Shown one piece after another: positions 1 through 4,493 of a DNA stretch of 6,351 bases. Under the pieces are notes generated by a model that was not told the DNA's origin, did not search any database, and saw only the letters and a program-made list of their open reading frames with translations. Location of the stretch: assembly GCA_017453705.1 (NCBI GenBank), contig JAFTEK010000341.1:1-6351 (forward strand). Direction: 5' to 3'. Source of the stretch: Treponema sp. Lineage in GTDB: Bacteria; Spirochaetota; Spirochaetia; Treponematales; Treponemataceae. Made by a program: the position numbers and the translations under genes. Positions within the stretch are counted from its first letter, which is position 1. Each line of letters begins with the position of its first letter.

Positions 1-180
1 GCTCAAGATAACGATGTCTTCCATAACGTCTTCTTTCAGCTCCTCATTGAGCATGGCGTTTCCGCCGTATTTCACGACTACGACTTTTCCGCACCAATGC
101 CTGAAATACGGCAGTGCCTGAACCAGTACGTTTGCCCACTGTTCATTGTCCAGCCTAGGGTCTATATCTTTGTTCTCCAT
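1..180 (-). CDS. argB: Acetylglutamate kinase, N-terminal 60 codons (partial, runs off left edge)
   Basis: ArgB phosphorylates N-acetyl-L-glutamate with ATP, the second step of arginine biosynthesis by the acetylated route, in the cytoplasm. Translating the minus strand from the ATG at 178-180 gives an open frame to the window edge. It contains [11 protein letters not shown] at about residues 33-43, the amino-acid kinase nucleotide-binding motif with the conserved Lys (here K37), followed by a Glu/Asp-rich helix ([17 protein letters not shown]) typical of ArgB. The preceding leader ([22 protein letters not shown]) also fits the family's N-terminal helix. The start is supported by an AAAGGA Shine-Dalgarno on the minus strand (188-193), 7 nt from the ATG. 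It lies 81 bp downstream of argJ on the same strand, so co-transcription is likely. The substrate-binding and C-terminal parts are outside the window, so integrity cannot be judged. Confidence 0.93.
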   Translation of the reverse strand, partial: MENKDIDPRLDNEQWANVLVQALPYFRHWCGKVVVVKYGGNAMLNEELKEDVMEDIVILS

Positions 181-198
181 AATTGCGTCCTTTAGCTG

Positions 199-223
199 CG
201 ATATCGCACTATGTGCTATAGTC
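199..223. repeat. Second, imperfect copy of the argJ-stop hairpin repeat
   Basis: Bases 202-223 match 255-276 at 21 of 22 positions in direct orientation, offset by 53 bp; the single difference is t217 against g270. The copy still forms a shorter hairpin around gcac/gtgc (206-209 / 213-216). Its left side forms a separate 12-bp perfect palindrome, tgcgatatcgca (197-208), which ends only 3 bases upstream of the argB Shine-Dalgarno in the direction of transcription. Two copies flanking a third hairpin suggest local duplication or a small mobile repeat. Confidence 0.7.
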
Positions 224-227
224 TCTC

Positions 228-246
228 GTTTGCGCCTCGCGCAAAC
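228..246. repeat. GC-rich hairpin in the argJ-argB gap
   Basis: Perfect 8-bp inverted repeat gtttgcgc (228-235) / gcgcaaac (239-246) with a 3-base loop. It lies between the two copies of the 22-bp repeat, giving a three-hairpin cluster in an 81-bp intercistronic space. It lacks a T-run in the direction of argJ-argB transcription, so read-through into argB is expected. A likely effect would be on RNA processing or differential stability. Confidence 0.7.
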
Positions 247-251
247 TTTAT

Positions 252-276
252 GACTATCGCACTATGTGCGATAGTC
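252..276 (-). repeat. Perfect hairpin containing the argJ stop codon
   Basis: Two perfectly complementary 11-bp arms (252-262, gactatcgcac; 266-276, gtgcgatagtc) flank a 3-base centre. On the minus strand the first arm lies downstream of argJ and the second encodes the last residues (DYRT), with the TAG stop at 264-262 straddling the loop. Because the DYRT ending is normal for ArgJ, the coding arm looks ancestral and the non-coding arm looks like an inverted copy. No T-run follows, so it is not a classical terminator. A role in mRNA processing or stability is inference. Confidence 0.8.
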
Positions 277-1533
277 ACCATTAATTTTTACGTAGTCGTA
301 AGTCAGGTCACAGCCCCAGGCAGTACCGGAGGCATTGCCGTCGCCGCACTGTACGTCTACTATAACTTCGTCCTCGCTCAGGACTTCAAGGGCCTTTGCC
401 TCGTCAAAATCCAGCGGAACTCCCTTCTCAAAGACCATGACGGACTTTTCCTCTCCTGCGTTATCGCCGATAAAGTCCGTTGCGCCATGCCTCTTGGCTC
501 CAACATGGCTTTTGTATGAGATTGTCACTTTGTCCGGATCAAATTCCGCACCGGAGTATCCCATCGCGCACAGGAAGCGGCCGAAGTTGGCATCCTTGCC
601 GAATATGGCTGCCTTGACCAGGCTGGAAGAGATGACGCTCTTGGCCAGAACGCGGGCTGTCTCAACATCCCTTGCTCCGCTTACATTACATTCTATGAGC
701 CTTGTCGCTCCCTCGCCGTCGCCCGCTATTTTTTTTGCCATCTCTGTGTTAAGCGCGTTCAGGGCGGAAAGGAAAGCATCAAAGTCCTTTCCCTCTGCGG
801 TAATCTCCGGGTTGCCTGCCATGCCGTTGGCAATTATCGTGAGCGTGTCGTTCGTGCTGGTGTCACCGTCAACCGAAACGCAGTTGTATGTGCCCGCGAC
901 GCTTGAGCGCAGTGCCTTGTCCAGCATATTGGCTGAGATGGCGCAGTCACTCGTGACAAAAGCGAGCATCGTGCCCAGGTTTATGTGTATCATGCCGCTG
1001 CCCTTGCACATTGCCCCTATGCGGACTTTTTTCCCTGCAATCTCACACTCCACCGCACATTCCTTGTAGTGGGTGTCAGTGGTCATAATGGCAATACGGG
1101 CTTCGGTATGTCCTTCCTTGGAAAGCCCTGCCGCAAGCCCCGGAACAGCCGCCTCTATTTTTTCGACAGGCAGCTGCTGTCCTATCACGCCTGTTGAGCA
1201 AACTATGACATCTTCCGGGGCAATATTAAGGGCGGACGCAGCGGCCTGCGCCATACGGAACGCGGCTTTTGCCCCCTGCTGTCCGGTGCAGGCGTTTGCG
1301 TTTCCTGAGTTGGCAATCATGGCCTGAGCCCGTCCGTTTGATACATGCTTCTGGGTCAGTTTCACGCTTTCCGCCTTGACCTTGTTCTGGGTGAACATTG
1401 CGGCGGCAGTACATGGTTTCTCGCTGTATACGAGCGCGAGGTCGTTCTTTGTTCGGCCTGCCTTTATTCCGCAAAGGATTCCGTTGGCTTTAAAGCCTGC
1501 CGGGGCAGTTACCCCTCCATCTACAAATTGCAT
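262..1533 (-). CDS. argJ: Bifunctional glutamate N-acetyltransferase / ornithine acetyltransferase
   Basis: ArgJ transfers acetyl from N-acetylornithine to glutamate, recycling the acetyl group in arginine biosynthesis; some family members can also use acetyl-CoA. The protein is 423 aa, within the usual family range. Visible landmarks are NSGNANACTG (about 75-84), the oxyanion-hole STGVIG (113-118), and the self-cleavage region KGSGMIHINLGTMLAFVTSD (about 177-196). The conserved Thr188 there should become the N-terminal nucleophile of the beta chain; the residue before it is Gly rather than the commoner Ala. The C-terminus LTYDYVKINGDYRT is also family-typical. I chose the ATG at 1531-1533 because AGGAGG (1544-1549) sits 10 nt upstream. 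An in-frame ATG seven codons earlier (1554) would place that Shine-Dalgarno inside the gene. A strong promoter lies at 1566-1594 and argB follows, so this is probably the first gene of an argJB transcript. Whether it is mono- or bifunctional cannot be read from sequence. Confidence 0.96.
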   Translation of the reverse strand: MQFVDGGVTAPAGFKANGILCGIKAGRTKNDLALVYSEKPCTAAAMFTQNKVKAESVKLTQKHVSNGRAQAMIANSGNANACTGQQGAKAAFRMAQAAASALNIAPEDVIVCSTGVIGQQLPVEKIEAAVPGLAAGLSKEGHTEARIAIMTTDTHYKECAVECEIAGKKVRIGAMCKGSGMIHINLGTMLAFVTSDCAISANMLDKALRSSVAGTYNCVSVDGDTSTNDTLTIIANGMAGNPEITAEGKDFDAFLSALNALNTEMAKKIAGDGEGATRLIECNVSGARDVETARVLAKSVISSSLVKAAIFGKDANFGRFLCAMGYSGAEFDPDKVTISYKSHVGAKRHGATDFIGDNAGEEKSVMVFEKGVPLDFDEAKALEVLSEDEVIVDVQCGDGNASGTAWGCDLTYDYVKINGDYRT

Positions 1534-1543
1534 TTTTATGCAC

Positions 1544-1549
1544 CCTCCT
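1544..1549 (-). promoter_or_regulatory. Shine-Dalgarno of argJ
   Basis: AGGAGG on the minus strand, 10 nt from the ATG at 1533. It decides the start: the earlier in-frame ATG at 1554 is only 4 bases upstream of this site and has no comparable site of its own. Confidence 0.85.
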
Positions 1550-1565
1550 GTCATATTTTTGCATA

Positions 1566-1594
1566 ATTATAGCAAGTTCACGTTCCTTTGACAA
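1566..1594 (-). promoter_or_regulatory. Sigma-70-type promoter of argJ
   Basis: On the minus strand, TTGTCA (1594-1589) is followed by an exactly 17-bp spacer and a perfect TATAAT (1571-1566). The predicted transcript start is near 1559, giving a leader of roughly 25 nt that contains the argJ AGGAGG. The -35 hexamer lies within one arm of a 12-bp inverted repeat (1585-1596), so a protein bound there could block it. I found no convincing ARG-box palindrome for an ArgR repressor. Confidence 0.82.
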
Positions 1595-1634
1595 GGGAAA
1601 AAAGCAGATTATACGGATTTTGCCTTGTCAAAGG
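1585..1634. repeat. 12-bp inverted repeat in the argJ / SPFH divergent region
   Basis: cctttgacaagg (1585-1596) and ccttgtcaaagg (1623-1634) are exact reverse complements separated by 26 bp. Each arm is itself nearly palindromic, so the pair is also close to a direct repeat. One arm covers the argJ -35. It could be a paired operator or a long-loop hairpin; nothing in the window identifies a cognate regulator. Confidence 0.6.
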
Positions 1635-1672
1635 GGAAGTAAGCCCTCGAATACTGCGCAAGTCCAAGTCCC

Positions 1673-1701
1673 TTGACGGGAACGGCCCGCGCTGTTACTA
1701 T
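1673..1701 (+). promoter_or_regulatory. Candidate promoter of the SPFH gene
   Basis: TTGACG (1673-1678, 5 of 6 consensus matches), a 17-bp spacer and TACTAT (1696-1701, keeping the key T, A and final T) fit a sigma-70 promoter. The predicted start near 1708 gives a leader of about 58 nt. Within that leader gcaagc/gcttgc (1716-1721 / 1740-1745) and ccggc/gccgg (1730-1734 / 1744-1748) form mutually exclusive small stems next to the Shine-Dalgarno. Confidence 0.6.
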
Positions 1702-1747
1702 ATCCCATCAAGAATGCAAGCGAAAGCATCCGGCGTAAAGCTTGCCG

Positions 1748-1755
1748 GGAGGAGG
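1748..1755 (+). promoter_or_regulatory. Shine-Dalgarno of the SPFH gene
   Basis: GGAGGAGG, 10 nt from the ATG at 1766, is a very strong ribosome-binding site. It rules out the in-frame TTG at 1742, which lies upstream of it. Confidence 0.85.
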
Positions 1756-1765
1756 TTCATCAATT

Positions 1766-2686
1766 ATGGAAAAGAAAACAATCAGGAGCCTTTCCGTCAC
1801 TGCGGTCATGGCCCTAATCCTTATCATGGTAATCGCGAATTCCTGCACAGTGGTGTCCCCGAACGAGCGCGGAGTCAAGGTCACGCTCGGCCAGGTAGAG
1901 GGAGGCGTGATACAGCCAGGCATGGCATTGCACGCCCCTTTTGTGACCAAGATACGCAAGTTCCGCCTGGAGCCAAAGACCTATGAGGTCTCCTTCTCGT
2001 GCGGGCAGGACGGGGCAATCACAAAGGACATGCAGACCGTCGGAAGCACCGTAGCTGTCCGCTATGTATACGATGAGCAGCGCATAATGGACATAGTTAC
2101 GCGCTATCTCAACGATGCGGTCATACAGAGCGCGATGCGCGACAACGTGAAGGCCTCCCTCAAGGAGACGGTCGGGCAGTATTCCATATATGACCTCGTG
2201 GAGAAGCAGAACGAGGTAACGGGGAAAGTCGCGGAAGCCATGCTCACCCGCATGGCGGACTATCCGATTGACATCTCCCAGACCACGATAACAAACTGGG
2301 ACTGGAGCGATGACTTTGACAAGCAGATTAAGGAGACCGCAAACCGCGCACAGGAAGTAAAAAAGGCCGAGCAGGATCTCAAGCTCGCGGAGCAGAACGC
2401 CCAGAAGCAGGTCAAGGAGGCAGAGGCCAAGAAAGCCGCGGCCGAGCAGGAAGCGGAGGCTGAGCTGATCAAGGCTCAGAAAGCAGCCGAGGCCAAGAGG
2501 GTGGAGGCTGACGCGCTCGCATACTACAATGCCAAGGTCGCGCAGAACTATCAGGTGGAAATAAAGCTCAAGGAGCTGGAGATTGAGCTTGAGCGGGCAA
2601 AAAAGTGGGATGGCCGCCAGGTGCCGGAATACGTTCCCCTCACTGCTGCGGGCGGCATCGTGAACCTGCCCTCAGGAAAGGACTGA
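1766..2686 (+). CDS. SPFH/prohibitin-like membrane-anchored protein
   Basis: The protein has 306 aa. It has a basic N-terminus (MEKKTIR), a hydrophobic segment at about 9-25, then the SPFH opening (VSPNERGVKVTLGQVEGGVIQPGMALHAPFVTKI split over residues 30-63) and a prohibitin-type core to about 180, including the helix QSAMRDNVKASLKETVGQYS and the strand YPIDISQTTITNWDW. From about 185 to 280 it is Ala/Glu/Lys/Gln-rich with strong coiled-coil character, followed by a short tail (EYVPLTAAGGIVNLPSGKD). Such proteins form large ring or cage oligomers on membranes and often modulate membrane proteases or microdomains; the partner here is unknown. Cys27 follows I-A-N-S, which could be a relaxed spirochaetal lipobox, so lipoprotein versus transmembrane anchor is undecided. 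No NfeD-type partner or FtsH/HflC lies beside it. The start is fixed by GGAGGAGG 10 nt upstream. It is divergent from argJ. Confidence 0.88.
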   Translation: MEKKTIRSLSVTAVMALILIMVIANSCTVVSPNERGVKVTLGQVEGGVIQPGMALHAPFVTKIRKFRLEPKTYEVSFSCGQDGAITKDMQTVGSTVAVRYVYDEQRIMDIVTRYLNDAVIQSAMRDNVKASLKETVGQYSIYDLVEKQNEVTGKVAEAMLTRMADYPIDISQTTITNWDWSDDFDKQIKETANRAQEVKKAEQDLKLAEQNAQKQVKEAEAKKAAAEQEAEAELIKAQKAAEAKRVEADALAYYNAKVAQNYQVEIKLKELEIELERAKKWDGRQVPEYVPLTAAGGIVNLPSGKD

Positions 2687-2710
2687 AGCAACCGTTTGCA
2701 GGGTTTCCAC

Positions 2711-2739
2711 TTGTCCAAAAGCAAGAAATATGTTATATA
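2711..2739 (+). promoter_or_regulatory. Candidate promoter of the PUR-domain gene
   Basis: TTGTCC (2711-2716), a 17-bp spacer and TATATA (2734-2739) in an AT-rich stretch resemble a sigma-70 promoter (4 of 6 matches in each hexamer). It sits in the 97-bp gap after the SPFH stop. No terminator is visible after the SPFH gene, so read-through from upstream is also possible. Confidence 0.5.
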
Positions 2740-2783
2740 TCCTGTAGATTTTAATCCCCAGGACATTATCAGGGAAGGACATT

Positions 2784-3266
2784 ATGGGAATAAGAGGAGA
2801 GCTTTACACCACGCAGGTGCAGGTAAACAACAGGTCTTACTTTTTCAACGTGAAGGAGAACAGGAACGGAGATGTTTTCCTTCAGGTGGTTGAGAGCAAG
2901 ATTTCAGATGGTGAGGATGACAGGCGGGCCATCGTTATCTTTGAGGACAATATGAAGGATTTCTTGGGCGGCCTTGAAGACTCGCTCAGGTTCATCGAAA
3001 AGAACAGGAAGGAGCAGGCCAAGGCACGCGCGGAAAAGAAAAGCGCAAAGGAAGCCCGCTACAAGGCTATGGCTGCCGAGGAGAGGGGTGAAGACCTTTA
3101 TGCCGGAAAGAAGGTTTACCGACGCAAGGGTGAAAGTCGCCTTGTTGCCCAAAAGAGGGCTGAGCGGGATGATATGCGTGAGCCGGATGGCATAAAGCGC
3201 AGCGGCCGCGTCCTTCACGTCAAGTCCAAGCGCGAAGTTACGGAATCCACAGAAGGAAATGAGTAA
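2784..3266 (+). CDS. PUR-domain (DUF3276) nucleic-acid-binding protein, BpuR-like
   Basis: The protein has 160 aa. The N-terminal part (about 1-72: MGIRGELYTTQVQVNNRSYFF, then NVKENRNGDVFLQVVESK, an acidic SDGEDDRR turn and RAIVIFEDNMKDFLGGLEDSLRFIE) matches the PUR-alpha fold of bacterial DUF3276 proteins: four beta strands and an amphipathic helix. The Borrelia relative BpuR binds DNA and RNA and regulates gene expression, so a cytoplasmic nucleic-acid-binding role is likely by family. Residues about 73-160 form a long, highly charged Lys/Arg/Glu-rich tail with no predicted globular domain (KNRKEQAKARAEKK and further basic clusters), probably adding non-specific nucleic-acid contact. Translation starts at ATG 2784, with AGGGAAGGA at 2771-2779 as ribosome-binding site. 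It is convergent with hslO. The family call is from memory of sequence style; the targets in this organism are unknown. Confidence 0.83.
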   Translation: MGIRGELYTTQVQVNNRSYFFNVKENRNGDVFLQVVESKISDGEDDRRAIVIFEDNMKDFLGGLEDSLRFIEKNRKEQAKARAEKKSAKEARYKAMAAEERGEDLYAGKKVYRRKGESRLVAQKRAERDDMREPDGIKRSGRVLHVKSKREVTESTEGNE

Positions 3267-3306
3267 AGGGCAGGGCTGCCCTATGGAGACGCTGAATAGG
3301 GTCTCC
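3267..3306. terminator. Competing hairpins between convergent genes (possible bidirectional transcription end)
   Basis: Immediately after the PUR-protein stop there are three overlapping stems: agggca/tgccct (3267-3272 / 3277-3282, 4-nt loop), ggagac/gtctcc (3285-3290 / 3301-3306), and the alternative ccctat/ataggg (3279-3284 / 3296-3301), which is incompatible with both others. None is followed by a clear T-run in either direction, so Rho-independent termination is not certain. Position between converging genes is the main support. Confidence 0.4.
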
Positions 3307-3334
3307 AAGGTCTCCTGTCCTAATCAGTGATGCC

Positions 3335-4327
3335 CTATATTTCGTCCACGTTGATGTGGTAGACTGAGGAGCAGTTTCGGCAGATAAGCTCAAGAGGCTC
3401 GCCCTTGTTCCTTATGTCGGAAAGCTCCGCCTTTGGCAGGGCACGGACGTGGCGTAGAAAAAGTTCCTTTGAGCAGGGGCAGTCGTATACAACGCTGCGG
3501 TGCAGGGCCACGACGGGAGAGAAGCCCTTGAACACCTGCCCCAGGTAGTCTTCTGTTCCCTTGCCCTCGCTAAACCAGCTGCCTATTGACGGCTTGCTCG
3601 TGCACCTTTCCTCAAGGCTTGACAGGAGTTCCTCGTCCTCCTTCTGGTCGGGCGCGGATGAAATCTGGCTTCCTTTCTTTGCTATCCCTTTGTAGCTTCC
3701 GCCTGTCTCAGGCATTACCTGTAGGAATATTCCCCCTGCACCGATGATTCTTCCCTGCCTGTCCATCTGTATGGAAGTTGTCAGTGCCGTTTTTATCTGT
3801 TCGCTGCGGTCAAAGTAAAACACAAGGTCGTCCGCAATGTTCCCGGTCGTGTTCACTGAGCTGGTTTGCGGATACTTATCACCTGGGCGGATTGTCTGCA
3901 GGCTCATTATGCCTTCTCCTCCAAGGAATGGCTTTAAATCCCAGTCGTCCAGCGGTTTTTCAATGGGAATTCTGTCTGTAAGAAGCTGTCCGCGAACCCA
4001 CCCGGCGGAGTCAGATTCCACGTTAAAGCCCTTTGCCGGGGAACCTTCCACGTCATATCTCCAGCTGACGTGTTCCCGCCCCTTCATCACTGCGGGAATC
4101 AGCAGTGCGGCGCATAGGCAGGCCTGTCCCAGTATGTAGCTTTCCAGTATCCCTGCTCCCTGCCAGAGCTTGGCGTGTTGCGCCCGCATCTGGTTTACAA
4201 GGTGGGTTCCGTGGAACAAGGCTCCCCGAAAGCGTCCGTCCGCCATTGTAAAGTGAACCATGTCATCCTCAGGAAGAACAGCCAGGTATTCCGCAAGCTC
4301 CGCATCCTCAACAGCCGCCTTTATCAT
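3335..4327 (-). CDS. hslO: Hsp33 redox-regulated chaperone
   Basis: Hsp33 is a cytoplasmic holdase that is silent when its four cysteines hold zinc and becomes active when oxidants release the metal and form disulfides. The 330-aa product has the N-terminal chaperone fold (MIKAAVEDAELAEYLAVLP, GSPAKGFNVESDSAGWVRGQLL, PQTSSVNTTGNIADDLVFYF) and the C-terminal zinc site CPC (283, 285) and CRNC (316, 319). The 31-residue step from the second to the third Cys is the same as in E. coli Hsp33 (234 to 265). It is about 35 aa longer than E. coli Hsp33; a polar stretch near 226-260 (SSAPDQKEDEELLSSLEERC) may account for this and adds an extra Cys. I chose the ATG at 4327 because GGAGG lies 4 nt upstream. 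The frame stays open 36 codons further, but that part is the inverted-repeat element and is not family sequence. It lies downstream of the GH130 gene on the same strand. Confidence 0.95.
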   Translation of the reverse strand: MIKAAVEDAELAEYLAVLPEDDMVHFTMADGRFRGALFHGTHLVNQMRAQHAKLWQGAGILESYILGQACLCAALLIPAVMKGREHVSWRYDVEGSPAKGFNVESDSAGWVRGQLLTDRIPIEKPLDDWDLKPFLGGEGIMSLQTIRPGDKYPQTSSVNTTGNIADDLVFYFDRSEQIKTALTTSIQMDRQGRIIGAGGIFLQVMPETGGSYKGIAKKGSQISSAPDQKEDEELLSSLEERCTSKPSIGSWFSEGKGTEDYLGQVFKGFSPVVALHRSVVYDCPCSKELFLRHVRALPKAELSDIRNKGEPLELICRNCSSVYHINVDEI

Positions 4328-4331
4328 AAAA

Positions 4332-4336
4332 CCTCC
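4332..4336 (-). promoter_or_regulatory. Shine-Dalgarno of hslO
   Basis: GGAGG on the minus strand, 4 nt from the ATG at 4327. One base (4337) separates it from the end of the inverted-repeat element at 4338. It rejects the longer open frame reaching into the element. Confidence 0.8.
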
Positions 4337-4337
4337 A

Positions 4338-4493
4338 GGGCATCTCGAAAAACTCGCAGAACGCAGTTTTTCGAGGTGATTTTGAAAACGCGATGTCCTA
4401 AGTCGCGATATTGTAGCGACTGGCCTTGCAAGCAAGGCTTGGACTCGAAGGCAATCTCTAAAAACGGGCTTTGCCCAGTTTTTAGAGATGCCC
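4338..4493. repeat. 156-bp composite element with 17-bp inverted-repeat ends (MITE- or REPIN-like)
   Basis: The ends gggcatctcgaaaaact (4338-4354) and the complement of 4477-4493 match at 16 of 17 bases. Each end also pairs with an internal inverted copy: ctcgaaaaact with agtttttcgag (4344-4354 / 4365-4375), and 4450-4465 with 4478-4492 with one bulged base. The unit therefore holds four copies of one motif in a hairpin-spacer-hairpin plan. The centre has two more stems, gtcgc/gcgac (4402-4406 / 4416-4420) and gccttgc/gcaaggc (4423-4429 / 4432-4438). It fills essentially the whole GH130-hslO gap, supplies the last three codons and stop of GH130, and ends one base from the hslO Shine-Dalgarno. 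It encodes no convincing protein, and no target-site duplication is obvious. A TACAAT (4415-4410, minus strand) might serve as a -10 for hslO, but no good -35 is seen. Whether it is dispersed in the genome cannot be seen here. Confidence 0.75.
4450..4492 (-). terminator. Terminator-like hairpin at the end of the GH130 gene
   Basis: Reading the minus strand, an A5 run, a GGGC/GCCC stem (4476-4473 / 4469-4466) with an AAA loop, then GTTTTT form a symmetric terminator. The pairing extends outwards to about 15 bp (4478-4492 with 4450-4465, one bulge). The A-tract/T-tract symmetry would let it work in both directions. It is one half of the composite element, and the GH130 TAA stop (4484-4482) lies inside its arm. 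Confidence 0.55.

Noticed and set aside
199..276. CRISPR-like array in the argJ-argB gap
   Set aside because: There are only two repeat copies, the intervening sequence is itself a hairpin, and no cas genes are present.
335..1069. Long plus-strand open frame opposite argJ
   Set aside because: It is antisense to a well-matched argJ, has no ribosome-binding site and no recognisable domain; long shadow frames are common opposite GC-rich coding sequence.
1555..1594. ArgR (ARG-box) operator in the argJ promoter
   Set aside because: The AT-rich stretch around the -10 has only loose resemblance to half-sites and no clear 18-bp palindrome.
1588..1615. TTGACA with a downstream TATACG as a plus-strand promoter
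   Set aside because: The hexamer is mostly the complement of the argJ -35, the spacer is 16 bp and the -10 is weak; the site at 1673-1701 fits better for the SPFH gene.
1588..1986. Plus-strand frame starting in the divergent region and running into the SPFH gene
   Set aside because: It overlaps the SPFH gene in another frame and has no domain; the SPFH frame has the strong Shine-Dalgarno and family match.
4328..4435. 36-codon N-terminal extension of hslO
   Set aside because: The frame is open, but the peptide is encoded by the inverted-repeat element, the Hsp33 fold begins at MIKAAVED, and GGAGG is placed for the ATG at 4327.
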